DNA of 64,000 bases from Allobosea sp035944375 (GTDB taxonomy: Bacteria; Pseudomonadota; Alphaproteobacteria; Rhizobiales; Beijerinckiaceae), in the NCBI RefSeq assembly GCF_035944375.1, contig NZ_DASZBE010000025.1. One strand, 5' to 3'. The notes beneath the pieces were generated by a model that searched no databases, was not told where the DNA came from, and saw only the letters and a list, made by a program, of their open reading frames with translations. Position 1 is the stretch's first letter, and each line of letters opens with the position of its first letter. Made by a program: the position numbers and the translations under genes. Shown piece by piece: positions 40,055 through 48,640 of the stretch.

Positions 40055-41398
40055 ATGCTGCGGACCGTGCAAGGCTGCGCCGAGGCCCTCGCGAGCGGCG
40101 CCACGACCGCGCGCGCCCTCGTCGAGGACTGCCTGGCGACGATCGCCGATCCGGCAGGCGAAGGCGCCCGCGCCTTCATCTCCGTTTCAGCCGAAGCCGC
40201 TCGGGCCTCGGCCGACGCCCATGACGCCCTGCGCCGGGCCGGGCGCGCGCCCTCGCCCTATGCCGGCATCCCCTTCGCGGTGAAAGATCTGTTCGACGTC
40301 GCCGGCGAGGTCACGACGGCGGGTTCGCGCGCGCTCGCCGGCGCCGCCCCGGCTGGGGCCCACGCCCCGACGATTGCGCGCATGCTGGCCGCGGGCTTCA
40401 TCCCCGTCGGCCGCACCAACATGACCGAGTTCGCCTATTCCGGCATCGGCGCCAACCCGCATTACGGCACGCCGCTCAGCCCCTGGGACAGGGCTTCCGC
40501 GCGCATCCCCGGCGGTTCCTCCTCCGGCTCGGCGGTGGCGGTCGCGGACGGCATGGCGGTCGTCGCGCTCGGCAGCGACACCGGCGGCTCCTGCCGCATC
40601 CCCGCCGCGCTCTGCGGCATCGTCGGCTACAAGCCGACCGCCCGGCGTGTACCCCTCGACGGGGTCGTGCCGCTCTCGGGCAGCCTCGATTCGCTCGGGC
40701 CGCTCGGCGCCAGCGTCGCCTGCTGCGCGATCGTCGATGCGCTTCTTGCCGGAGAGACCCCTGCCCTGCCGAAGGCGCGCCCGCTCGCGGGCCTGCGGCT
40801 GGCCATTCCCCGCGAGATCATGCGCGACGGCATGGACTCGACCGTCACTGCTGCCTTCGACCGCGCAGTCGCGACGCTGTCCGCGCAGGGCGCGCGGATC
40901 ACGGAGGTCTCGTTCTCGCCCCTGCTCGACATCGCCCCTGCAATGACCCGCGGCGGCTTCACCGGCCCGGAATCCTATGACTGGCATCGTGATCTTCTGG
41001 CCGCGAAGGGCGCGCTCTACGATCCGCGCGTGCGCAGCCGCATCGAGGCCGGCGCGACCATGACGGCGGCCGACTATGTCGCCCTGACCGCGGCACGCCG
41101 TCGCATCGTCGCGGCGATGGACGCGCTGACCGCCCCCTTCGACGCGCTGCTGATGCCGACCTGCCCGATCGTGGCCCCGCGGATCGCGGAGCTGGCCGAG
41201 GACGCGGAATACTACCGTCTCAACGCGCTTCTGCTGCGCAATCCGAGCCTCGGCAACTTCCTCGACCGCTGCGCCATCAGCCTGCCCTGCAACCGCCCCG
41301 GCGAGGCCCCCGTCGGCCTGATGCTGATGGGGGAGACCGGCGGCGACGCGTCGCTCTTCGCGGTCGCGTCCGCCGTCGAGGCCGCGCTGTCGGCGTGA
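40055..41398 (+). CDS. Amidase (amidase signature family)
   Basis: 447 aa from ATG 40055 (GGAGAG upstream). Triad K77 in GIPFAVKDLFD, S155 in IPGGSSSGSA and S179 in GSDTGGSCRIPAAL. NMTEFAYSGIGANPHYGTP is typical of general amidases. Hydrolyses an amide to acid and ammonia in the cytoplasm. Lies between two paralogous FAD oxidoreductases on the same strand, probably one catabolic unit. No small GatC/AtzG-like partner is adjacent, unlike atzE. Confidence 0.92.
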   Translation: MLRTVQGCAEALASGATTARALVEDCLATIADPAGEGARAFISVSAEAARASADAHDALRRAGRAPSPYAGIPFAVKDLFDVAGEVTTAGSRALAGAAPAGAHAPTIARMLAAGFIPVGRTNMTEFAYSGIGANPHYGTPLSPWDRASARIPGGSSSGSAVAVADGMAVVALGSDTGGSCRIPAALCGIVGYKPTARRVPLDGVVPLSGSLDSLGPLGASVACCAIVDALLAGETPALPKARPLAGLRLAIPREIMRDGMDSTVTAAFDRAVATLSAQGARITEVSFSPLLDIAPAMTRGGFTGPESYDWHRDLLAAKGALYDPRVRSRIEAGATMTAADYVALTAARRRIVAAMDALTAPFDALLMPTCPIVAPRIAELAEDAEYYRLNALLLRNPSLGNFLDRCAISLPCNRPGEAPVGLMLMGETGGDASLFAVASAVEAALSA

Positions 41399-41469
41399 TG
41401 CGAAAATGATCCAAGGCAGCCGCGCCAAACGTCGCTAGAGGTCCGGCCAGGATCTGCCGGAGACCTGCC

Positions 41470-42792
41470 ATGAGCCCCACGATCAAGCCCGTCGCCAGCG
41501 ACGGCGCCCTGCCCGCGCAGGCTGATGTCGTCGTCATCGGCGGTGGTATTGTCGGCGCGGCGGCAGCCTATTTCCTGGCCAAGCGTGGCCGCTCGGTGGC
41601 GCTCGTCGAGAAGGGCGTCGTCGGCGGGGAGCAGTCGAGCCGCAACTGGGGCTGGTGCCGCCAGCAGAACCGCGATGCCCGCGAATTGCCGCTCGCGATC
41701 CGCTCCATGGAGCTGTGGGACGCACTTGCCGCCGAGATCGGCGAAGATCTTGGCTTCCGCCGCTGCGGGCTGGTCTACACCACCAATGATGCCGCGCAGA
41801 TCGCGCAATGGGAACGCTGGCGCGAAACGGCGACGCAGTTCGGCGTCGAGACGCGGATGCTGACCGGGCCGGAAGCCTCCGCCATGACGGCGGGCACCGG
41901 CCGCAACTGGCTCGGCGGTGTGCATTCCGTGACCGACGGCAAGGCCGAGCCGGCGCTCGCCGCGCCGATTCTGGCGCTGGGCGCCCGCCAGCACGGCGCG
42001 ACGATCCATCAGGGCTGCGCCGCGCGCGGGCTCGACGTGACCAACGGCACCGTCACCGGCGTCGTGACCGAGACAGGCACGATCCGCACCCAGTCGGTCA
42101 TCCTGGCGGGCGGCGCCTGGGCCTCGGGCTTCTGCCGCCATCACGGCGTCGTCTTCCCCCAGGCCAGCATCCGCGCCACCAGCCTGCGCACGGAGGTCGC
42201 GCCGGCCTGGCTGGAGGCCTTCTACACCCCCGAAATCGCCCTGACGCGACGGCTCGACGGCAGCTACACCATCGCCATCAGCGGCAAGGGCACGCTCGAA
42301 CTGACGCCACAGGGCATCCGCTTCGCCCGCCAGTTCATGCCGATGTTCGTCAAGCGGCTGAAGGCGGTGGAGTTCGGCATCGGCTCATCCTTCTTCAACG
42401 GCCCCGAAGCCCTGGGCAGCTGGACGCTCGACAAGGAAACCCCGTTCGAGCGAATCCGCGTGCTCGACCCCGCCCCCAGCCAGAAGGCGATCGCGACCCT
42501 GCTGGAGCGCGCCCATGCGCTGGTGCCGGCCCTGCGCGCCGTCCCTGTGCGCGAAAGCTGGGGCAGCTATATCGACTCGACGCCCGATGCCGTGCCGGTG
42601 ATCTCGCCGACCGTGGGCCTGAAGGGCCTCGTCCTGGCCGCCGGCCTCAGCGGCCATGGCTTCGGGCTCGGCCCCGGCGCCGGCCATCTCGCCGCCGATT
42701 TCGCCACCGGCGACACCCCGATCGTCGACCCCCGCCCCTTCCGCCATGCCCGCCTCCTCGACGGGTCGCAGGGCGAGGTCGGCGAGTTCTGA
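41470..42792 (+). CDS. FAD-dependent amino-acid/amine oxidoreductase (DAO family), paralogue B
   Basis: 440 aa; GGAGACC before the ATG. VVVIGGGIVGAAAAYFLAKRGRSVALVEKG then GEQSSRNWGWCRQQNRDARELPLA, the same unusual block as paralogue A, and LVLAAGLSGHGFGLGPGAGHLAADF at the C-terminus. The two proteins align over their whole length, so this is a duplication. Separate retention suggests different substrates. The HAD hydrolase and aldehyde dehydrogenase genes follow on the same strand. Confidence 0.91.
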   Translation: MSPTIKPVASDGALPAQADVVVIGGGIVGAAAAYFLAKRGRSVALVEKGVVGGEQSSRNWGWCRQQNRDARELPLAIRSMELWDALAAEIGEDLGFRRCGLVYTTNDAAQIAQWERWRETATQFGVETRMLTGPEASAMTAGTGRNWLGGVHSVTDGKAEPALAAPILALGARQHGATIHQGCAARGLDVTNGTVTGVVTETGTIRTQSVILAGGAWASGFCRHHGVVFPQASIRATSLRTEVAPAWLEAFYTPEIALTRRLDGSYTIAISGKGTLELTPQGIRFARQFMPMFVKRLKAVEFGIGSSFFNGPEALGSWTLDKETPFERIRVLDPAPSQKAIATLLERAHALVPALRAVPVRESWGSYIDSTPDAVPVISPTVGLKGLVLAAGLSGHGFGLGPGAGHLAADFATGDTPIVDPRPFRHARLLDGSQGEVGEF

Positions 42793-42952
42793 AGCGCCCA
42801 CCGGCGGCGTGGCAATCCATGCTGCCGATGCCCGATTGATCGGCAGATTCTTGGGCGGCCCGCCCGCAAATCCGCGCCCGCCCCTGCCCCCTGTCGCTAG
42901 TCTCGCCTCATCGGCGGCTGTGTCCGCCCCTTCGACAGAGCGAGTGCGGACC

Positions 42953-43621
42953 ATGACCACCTGGCGGCCGAAATTCATCACCTTCGACTGCTACGGCACC
43001 CTGATCTATTTCGAGATGGGCCCCGCCGCGCGTCGCGTCTATGGCGCGCGCCTGTCGCCTGCGCAGATGGACGCCTTCGTCGAGGATTTCAGCAGCTATC
43101 GCCTCGATGAGGTGCTCGGCCCCTGGAAGCCCTATCAGGACGTCGTCCGCGACGCCGTCGCGCGCACCTGCAAGCTCCACGGCTTCGCCTATGATCCGGC
43201 CGACGCCCAGGCAATCATCGACGAGATCCCGACCTGGGGCCCGCATCCCGACGTGCCGGCCGGCCTCGCCAAGGTCGCGAAGGAAATCCCCCTCGTCATC
43301 CTCTCGAACTCGATGACCGACCTGATCCCACATTCGGTCGCCCGGCTCGGCGCGCCCTTCCATGCTGCCTACACGGCGCAGGAGGCCCAGGCCTACAAGC
43401 CCCGCATGCAGGCCTTCGAATACATGTTCGACCAGCTCGGCTGCGGGCCGCAGGACGTGATGCACTGCTCGTCCAGCTTCCGCTACGACCTGATGACGGC
43501 CCATGACATGAAGATCGGCCAGCGCGTCTTCGTCAATCGCGGCCACGAGCCGCCCAACCCCTATTACGGCTACAGCGAGATCAGCGGCATCGACGGGCTC
43601 CCCGGCCTCGTCGGGCTCTGA
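42953..43621 (+). CDS. Haloacid dehalogenase type II family hydrolase
   Basis: 222 aa from ATG 42953; the longer frame from 42656 overlaps the preceding gene. Nucleophile D12 in FITFDCYGTLIYFE, Ser/Asn in LVILSNSM, Lys in AYKPRMQAFEYM and the acidic loop near SSSFRYDLMTAHD give the HAD core, arranged as in type II (S)-2-haloacid dehalogenases. It could dehalogenate 2-haloacids or act as a phosphatase; the sequence does not decide. It lies 4 bp before the aldehyde dehydrogenase gene, so they are co-transcribed. Confidence 0.88.
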   Translation: MTTWRPKFITFDCYGTLIYFEMGPAARRVYGARLSPAQMDAFVEDFSSYRLDEVLGPWKPYQDVVRDAVARTCKLHGFAYDPADAQAIIDEIPTWGPHPDVPAGLAKVAKEIPLVILSNSMTDLIPHSVARLGAPFHAAYTAQEAQAYKPRMQAFEYMFDQLGCGPQDVMHCSSSFRYDLMTAHDMKIGQRVFVNRGHEPPNPYYGYSEISGIDGLPGLVGL

Positions 43622-43625
43622 GGCG

Positions 43626-45095
43626 ATGACCGATTTCGCGCCGGATTCGGTCACCTTTTCGACCGGCCACTACATCGGCGGCGAGGTCTTCCAGGCGGGC
43701 GAGCGGATCGACGTCGCCCGCCCTTCGGACGGCGCGACTTACGCCGATCTGCCGATCGCCGACGCCGACATCGTCGACCGCGCCGTCACCAATGCGACGA
43801 AGGCGGTCGCGGCGAGCGGCTGGGCGACGCAGCCGCCGCGCGAACGCGCCCGCGCCCTGCGCCGCTGGGCGGATCTGATCGAGGACCGCGCCGTCGAACT
43901 CGGCCGGCTCGAGGCTGTCGGCTCGACCCGGCCGATCGCGCAGGCTGTGACGGGCGACGTCGCCAGCGTCGCCGAGGGCATCCGCTTCTTCTCGGAATGG
44001 GCCGACAAGCTCGGCGGCGAGGTCGCGGCCACCCGCCAGGACCATCTCGGCCTGATCGTCTCGGAGCCCTATGGCGTCGTCGGCGCGATCACGCCCTGGA
44101 ATTTCCCGCTCAGCATGGCCTCCTGGAAGGTCGGCCCGGCGCTGGCCGCCGGCAACGCCATCGTGCTGAAGCCCTCGGAGCTGACGCCCTTCTCGACCGC
44201 GCGGCTGGCGGAACTCGCCGTCGAGGCCGGCATCCCCGCCGGCATCTTCAACGTCGTCCAGGGCAATGGCGTCGTCACCGGCGATGCGCTCTCGCGCCAT
44301 CCCGGGATCGCCAAGCTCTCCTTCACCGGCTCGACCCGCACCGGCATCGCCGTGATGAAGGCGGCCGCCGAAAGCGGCATCAAGCCGGTGACGCTGGAGC
44401 TCGGCGGCAAGAGCCCGCAACTCGTCTTCGCCGACGCCGATCTCGACAAGGCCGCCGCCTGCATCGCGGGTTCGCTTCTCGCCAATGCCGGCCAGGCCTG
44501 TGTCGCCGGTTCGCGGCTGATCGTCCAGCGTTCCGTGATGGACGAACTGGTGGCGCGGCTGCAGGCGAGGCTTGCCATCGTCGCTCCGGGCCCGACCTGG
44601 AAGGCCGCGACCGCCTACGCGCCGATCATCTCGGAAACGCAGGCCCGACGCATCGACGACATCCTCGCCCGCAGCCGGGTGCAGGGCGCGGAATGCCTGC
44701 TCGGCGGGGCGCGGATCGAGGGGTTTGGTGGCGCCTTCTACCAGCCGACCCTGCTCGCCGGCGTGACGGCGCAGACGGCGGCCGTGCGCGAGGAGATCTT
44801 CGGCCCGGTGCTGACGATCCAGGCCTTCGACGACGAGGCGGAGGGGCTGAGCCTCGCCGACCATCCCGAATACGGGCTCGCGGCCGGCGTCTACACCGCC
44901 GATCTCGGCCGCGGCCTGCGCGCCATGCGGGCGCTCAAGGCGGGCACGGTCTGGATCAACCGCTACAGCCGCACGCTCGACTTCATCCTGCCGACCGGCG
45001 GCTACAAGAGCTCAGGCATCGGCAAGGATCTCGGCCGCCAGGCGGTGGAGGCCAATCTGCGCCACAAGACGGTGCTGATCGACATCGGCGGGTGA
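43626..45095 (+). CDS. NAD(P)-dependent aldehyde dehydrogenase
   Basis: 489 aa. General base E258 in VTLELGGKSPQ and nucleophile C292 in NAGQACVAGSRL. YGVVGAITPWNFPLSMASWKVGPALAAGN is the coenzyme-binding stretch, FTGSTRTG the Rossmann turn. The YKSSGIGKDLG C-terminal motif is canonical. It oxidises an aldehyde to an acid, and together with the FAD oxidases here would finish amine oxidation. Resembles gamma-aminobutyraldehyde or betaine aldehyde type enzymes, but the substrate is not certain. Confidence 0.94.
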   Translation: MTDFAPDSVTFSTGHYIGGEVFQAGERIDVARPSDGATYADLPIADADIVDRAVTNATKAVAASGWATQPPRERARALRRWADLIEDRAVELGRLEAVGSTRPIAQAVTGDVASVAEGIRFFSEWADKLGGEVAATRQDHLGLIVSEPYGVVGAITPWNFPLSMASWKVGPALAAGNAIVLKPSELTPFSTARLAELAVEAGIPAGIFNVVQGNGVVTGDALSRHPGIAKLSFTGSTRTGIAVMKAAAESGIKPVTLELGGKSPQLVFADADLDKAAACIAGSLLANAGQACVAGSRLIVQRSVMDELVARLQARLAIVAPGPTWKAATAYAPIISETQARRIDDILARSRVQGAECLLGGARIEGFGGAFYQPTLLAGVTAQTAAVREEIFGPVLTIQAFDDEAEGLSLADHPEYGLAAGVYTADLGRGLRAMRALKAGTVWINRYSRTLDFILPTGGYKSSGIGKDLGRQAVEANLRHKTVLIDIGG

Positions 45096-45118
45096 GCTAG
45101 CGTCGGTGCACGCACGGC

Positions 45119-45229
45119 CCTCATCCTGAGGAGCCGTGAAGCGGCGTCTCGAAGGATGGTCCAGAGGGTTCGCGAGCCTCCTGAATCATCCTTCGAGACG
45201 CGGGCTTTCGCCCGCTCCTCAGGATGAGG
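45119..45229. repeat. REP-like palindromic element, family 2
   Basis: Begins CCTCATCCTGAGGAGCCG and ends GCTCCTCAGGATGAGG, with GTCTCGAAGGATG / CATCCTTCGAGAC inner arms; the same family as 39844-39955. Lies between convergent aldehyde dehydrogenase and FAD oxidoreductase genes. Confidence 0.88.
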
Positions 45230-45250
45230 GCTGAGGGTCGGCGGAACCGC

Positions 45251-46528
45251 TCAGTGCCGCCAGTCCTGATAGCGGTAATACATCCCGACGAAGGGCAGGA
45301 ACCAGGGCGGGCCGAAATGGCCGGGCACCACCGGCCAGTCGAGCCCGGCGAGCGGGTTGGCCGCGGTTTCTCCACCCATCACCCGGGCCATGATCTTGCC
45401 CATATGGACCGACATCTGCGTGCCGTGGCCGCTATAGCCGGTCGCGTAGAACACGCCGTCGCGCTCACCGGCGCGCGGCAGCCGGTCGGCGGTCATGTCG
45501 ACGAGCCCGCCCCAGCAATAATCGATCCGCGTCTGCGCGAGCTGCGGGAACAGCTCCAGCATCCGCGCCTTCAGGATGGCGCCGCTTTTGGCGTCGGAGG
45601 AGGGGCTCGACAGGGCGAAGCGCGCCCGCCCGCCGAAGATCAGGCGGTTGTCGGGCGTCAGCCGGAAATAGTTGCCGATGTTCATCGTCGTCGTCGCCGT
45701 GCGGCGCGTCGGCATGATCGAGGCGGCGAGATTGTCCGAGAGCGGCTCGGTCGCGATGATGAAGCTGCCGACCGGCACGATCCGCCGCCGCAGCCAGGCG
45801 AAAGGTCCCTGCCGCGAGGCGCCGGTCGCCAGCAGCACCTGCCTGGCTTCCAGCGACCCGAGCGTCGTGACGACGCGATGCGCCTGCCCGGCGATCCGCT
45901 GAAGCCCCGTCACCGCGGCTCCCTCATGAATCTGCGCTCCGGCTCGTGCCGCGGCCTCCGCCAGACCGACGCCGAAGCGGCCCATATGCATGTGCGCGCT
46001 GCGCGGGAAGACGAGCCCGCCATGGAAGCCCGAGGAGCCGATCTCGCTCTGGACATCGCGCGGCGCGACGACCTCGAGATCGGGCTCGACGGTGGACTTG
46101 AGCAGATCGGCGCTCTTCTGCAGCTTGGCGAAATGCCCTGGCTTGGCCGCGAGCTTGATCTTGCCGGTGCGGGTGAAGTCGCAGTCGATCGCCTCCTCCT
46201 TCACCAGCGCCTCGACCGTGTCGACGCCGTCGTCGAAGACACGATACAGCGCGCTCGCCCGCTCGATTCCGATCTGCGCGGCCAGCCCACCGAGATCATG
46301 CGCCAGGCCGTTGTTGCAATGCCCGCCATTGCGGCCCGAAGCCTCGCCGACGACGCGCCCGGCTTCGAGCACGGCCACCCGCGCACCCGCCTTCGCCAGG
46401 CTGCGCGCGGCCGACAGGCCGGTGAAGCCACCCCCGATCACCGCCACATCGACCTGGCCTTCGACCGGCTCCGTCGAGCCCGAAGTGAAGCGCGGCGCGG
46501 AGGCCAGCCAATAGGGTTCGAGCTTCAT
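45251..46528 (-). CDS. FAD-dependent oxidoreductase, PuuB-like
   Basis: 425 aa. DVAVIGGGFTGLSAARSLAKAGARVAVLEAGRVVGEASGRNGGHCNNGLAHD is the FAD Rossmann fold with the GRNGG motif of the gamma-glutamylputrescine oxidase group; YATGYSGHGTQMSVHMGKIMA lies near the C-terminus. Probably oxidises an amine or N-substituted amino acid, releasing H2O2 or passing electrons on. It is divergent from a tandem-GNAT gene and convergent with the aldehyde dehydrogenase, which could take the aldehyde product. Confidence 0.9.
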   Translation of the reverse strand: MKLEPYWLASAPRFTSGSTEPVEGQVDVAVIGGGFTGLSAARSLAKAGARVAVLEAGRVVGEASGRNGGHCNNGLAHDLGGLAAQIGIERASALYRVFDDGVDTVEALVKEEAIDCDFTRTGKIKLAAKPGHFAKLQKSADLLKSTVEPDLEVVAPRDVQSEIGSSGFHGGLVFPRSAHMHMGRFGVGLAEAAARAGAQIHEGAAVTGLQRIAGQAHRVVTTLGSLEARQVLLATGASRQGPFAWLRRRIVPVGSFIIATEPLSDNLAASIMPTRRTATTTMNIGNYFRLTPDNRLIFGGRARFALSSPSSDAKSGAILKARMLELFPQLAQTRIDYCWGGLVDMTADRLPRAGERDGVFYATGYSGHGTQMSVHMGKIMARVMGGETAANPLAGLDWPVVPGHFGPPWFLPFVGMYYRYQDWRH

Positions 46529-46687
46529 CGCGGATCGGCCTCGATCGGGAGCGGGCCCGGCCGGCGCCCGCGCGCAGGCGCGACGGGCCGCCGTACCGGG
46601 GCGGAGAACACGCAGCTTGCACGCCCCTAACCTGCTGTATTGTATGAATTATGCTATTCCCGAGCGGCCTCGGCGGCCCTATGATCG

Positions 46688-47587
46688 GTGACTTCCCGTG
46701 AGGCACAGGCCTTGGCTTACAGAACGGCAAAGCGCCGGCTCGGCTACGAGATCGCCATCCGGCCGATGGTGGAGGCCGATCTCGACCAGTTGCATCAGCT
46801 CTCGATCGGCGTCGGCTGGCCGCATCGCCCCGAGGACTGGCGCCTCGTCATCGGGCTCGGCCACGGCGTCGTGGCCTGCGACGCGATCGGCCGGGTGCTG
46901 GGATCGGCGATGTGGTGGCCCTTCGGCGAGAGCTTCGCAACCGTCGGCATGGTGATCACCTCCCCGCGCCTGCAGGCGCAAGGAGCCGGCCGCGAACTGA
47001 TGGACATGATCTTCGCGCAGACTGGCTCGCGCGACCTGCGCCTGAGCTCGACCAAGGCCGGCTACAGGCTCTACCGCTCGCTCGGCTTCGAGCCGGTCGG
47101 CCGGATCTTCCAGCATCAGGGACGCACCGTGGCGCTGCCGGCCCCGGCTGCGGCCATGCCAGGTGTCAGACCCGTGATGTCTGCGGACCTCGAGGCGCTC
47201 GCGCGCCTCGATGCCAGCGCCTATGGCGCCGACCGCAGCCACGTCATCGCGGCGCTGCTGGCGCATTCGGTGGGAACGGTCGTCGAGCGCAACGGTGAGA
47301 TCGCGGGTTTTTCGCTCTGCCGCCCCTTCGGACGCGGCCATGTCGTGGGCCCCATCGTGGCGGAGGACGACGACATGGCGGTCGCGCTGGTCGCTCCGCA
47401 TGTCGAAGCGCATCAGGGCAGCTTCCTGCGCGTCGATACCGCGCAGGAGCAGGGCCGCTTTGGCGCCTTCCTGGAATCCTGCGGCATGACGATCTTCGAT
47501 TCGGTGACGCCGATGATCCGGGGAAACAACCACGTCGCCAGCGGCGCCGCGCGGACCTTCGGACTGATCAATCAGGCACTGGGTTAG
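46688..47587 (+). CDS. Tandem GNAT-domain acetyltransferase-like protein, paralogue A
   Basis: 299 aa from GTG 46688; no good Shine-Dalgarno, so the start could be a few codons later. The first GNAT domain has VGWPHRPEDWRLVIGLG, MVITSPRLQAQGAGRELMD (acetyl-CoA loop) and YRLYRSLGFEPVG. The second is degenerate, with LDASAYGADRSHVIAALL and GHVVGPIVAEDDDMAVAL. It is a paralogue of the protein at 51.6-52.5 kb. Substrate unknown; amine or amino-acid acetylation suits the neighbourhood. The upstream gap of 159 bp contains an A/T-rich TATTGTATGAATTATGC. Confidence 0.85.
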   Translation: MTSREAQALAYRTAKRRLGYEIAIRPMVEADLDQLHQLSIGVGWPHRPEDWRLVIGLGHGVVACDAIGRVLGSAMWWPFGESFATVGMVITSPRLQAQGAGRELMDMIFAQTGSRDLRLSSTKAGYRLYRSLGFEPVGRIFQHQGRTVALPAPAAAMPGVRPVMSADLEALARLDASAYGADRSHVIAALLAHSVGTVVERNGEIAGFSLCRPFGRGHVVGPIVAEDDDMAVALVAPHVEAHQGSFLRVDTAQEQGRFGAFLESCGMTIFDSVTPMIRGNNHVASGAARTFGLINQALG

Positions 47588-48006
47588 GGCACCCAACCGG
47601 GCAAGGCCGCAGCCTGCTTCACCCAGTCAGCCATCTGAGCCTCGTCAAGCCGGTCGTTCTCGTAGATGTCGATTCAACGCGCTTCCCCGCTGCGCGCCGT
47701 GCCGCCGGGCGGACGTGGATCCAGCAACAGACCCTGCAGGAATGTCACCTTCACATAGCGGGTCAAGACGTGGAATGACAGGAACCAGCCGCCGCCCTCG
47801 ACCGCGTAGAATGGCGAGTTCCAGCGCACCGCCTTGCGCAGGTCGGGAACGCTCCGCACCACCAGCGCGTCGAGCCGTTTGCCTAGATCGCTCTTCCAGC
47901 CCGGCATGGCAACGATATAGGCCTGCACCGGCGCATCGCCATCGGCCTTTGCGATCTGCGGGTTGCCGCCGGAAAGAAGGACCGGCTTCGCATTTGGACT
48001 TGCCAT
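47584..48006 (-). pseudogene. DUF1801-domain protein interrupted by an in-frame TGA
   Basis: From ATG 48006 (GAGG 5 bp upstream) the frame encodes a DUF1801-like protein with VQAYIVAMPGWKSDLGKRLDALV, AVRWNSPFYAVEGGGWFLSFHVLTRYVKVTF and LLLDPRPPGG. It stops at TGA 47674-47676 after GEAR. The same frame then continues IDIYENDRLDEAQMADWVKQ...PGWVP to a TAA at 47584-47586, which is the usual C-terminus of this family. One changed codon (probably Trp TGG to TGA) would account for it. The truncated part lacks about 30 residues. Either a recent nonsense mutation or a sequencing error. Confidence 0.85.
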
Positions 48007-48044
48007 TTCCGCCTCGGCTCTGCGCTTCTGCATGGCTTCGTTAA

Positions 48045-48533
48045 TCAGATGTCGAACAGAACCGGCAGCGGATACCCCGGCTTCTGGATCGGCGACTTGA
48101 TCACGACATAGCTGAAATATTTGGAGATGCCGATGTTGCGATCGAGCAGGGTCTCGATCAGCGACTGGTAATGCGTCAGCCCGCGCGTGACGAACTTGAC
48201 GAGATAGTCGTAGCCGCCGCTGACCATATGGCATTCCACCACCTCGTCGACGCGGCGCAGAGCCGTCTCGAACCGGATGAAATACTCCTTGGTGTGGTCG
48301 GCCAGCGTCACCTCGGTGAACACGGTGATCGTCTCGCCGAGCTTCTGCAGGTTGATCGTCGCGCCATAGCCGGAGATGAACCCCGCCTGCTCCAGCCGCT
48401 TGACGCGCAGCAGGCAGGGGCTCGGCGAAAGGCCGACCGCATCGGCCAGATTGACGTTGGTGATCCGGCTGTTGTTCTGCAGCTCGATCAGGATTTTCAT
48501 GTCGATGCGGTCGAGCCGCACGCCCGGTGTCAC
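48045..48533 (-). CDS. Lrp/AsnC-family transcriptional regulator
   Basis: 162 aa from GTG 48533. AsnC-type helix-turn-helix (LDRIDMKILIELQNNSRITNVNLADAVGLSPSPCLLRVKRLEQAGFISGY), then a RAM effector domain (FTEVTLADHTKEYFIRFETAL, VVECHMVSGGYDYLVKF). Such proteins sense amino acids and control their metabolism. It follows the class III aminotransferase on the same strand, 107 bp away, so control of amino-acid or amine catabolism here is likely. Confidence 0.92.
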   Translation of the reverse strand: MTPGVRLDRIDMKILIELQNNSRITNVNLADAVGLSPSPCLLRVKRLEQAGFISGYGATINLQKLGETITVFTEVTLADHTKEYFIRFETALRRVDEVVECHMVSGGYDYLVKFVTRGLTHYQSLIETLLDRNIGISKYFSYVVIKSPIQKPGYPLPVLFDI

Positions 48534-48640
48534 GACGAAAGCCTCACCCCCACCCCGGCGCGCAGCCCCTCGCGGAGCCGCCGCCGTCGCGTCAACCTAG
48601 ACTGTCGGCGCCTCCGGGCAAAGCAAGGATCGCGCCGCCT

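Noticed and set aside
39844..45229. Paired palindromes as a CRISPR array or IS ends
   Set aside because: Only isolated copies far apart, with no spacer series, no transposase and no target duplications recognised.
46640..46649. TTGTATGAAT as a third copy of the candidate GntR operator
   Set aside because: It matches only one half of the motif, lies far from the ureide locus, and may simply be a promoter element of the GNAT or oxidoreductase gene.
47674..47676. TGA in the DUF1801 gene as selenocysteine
   Set aside because: The position is normally aromatic in the family and no SECIS-like hairpin or selenoprotein context was seen; a nonsense change or error is simpler.
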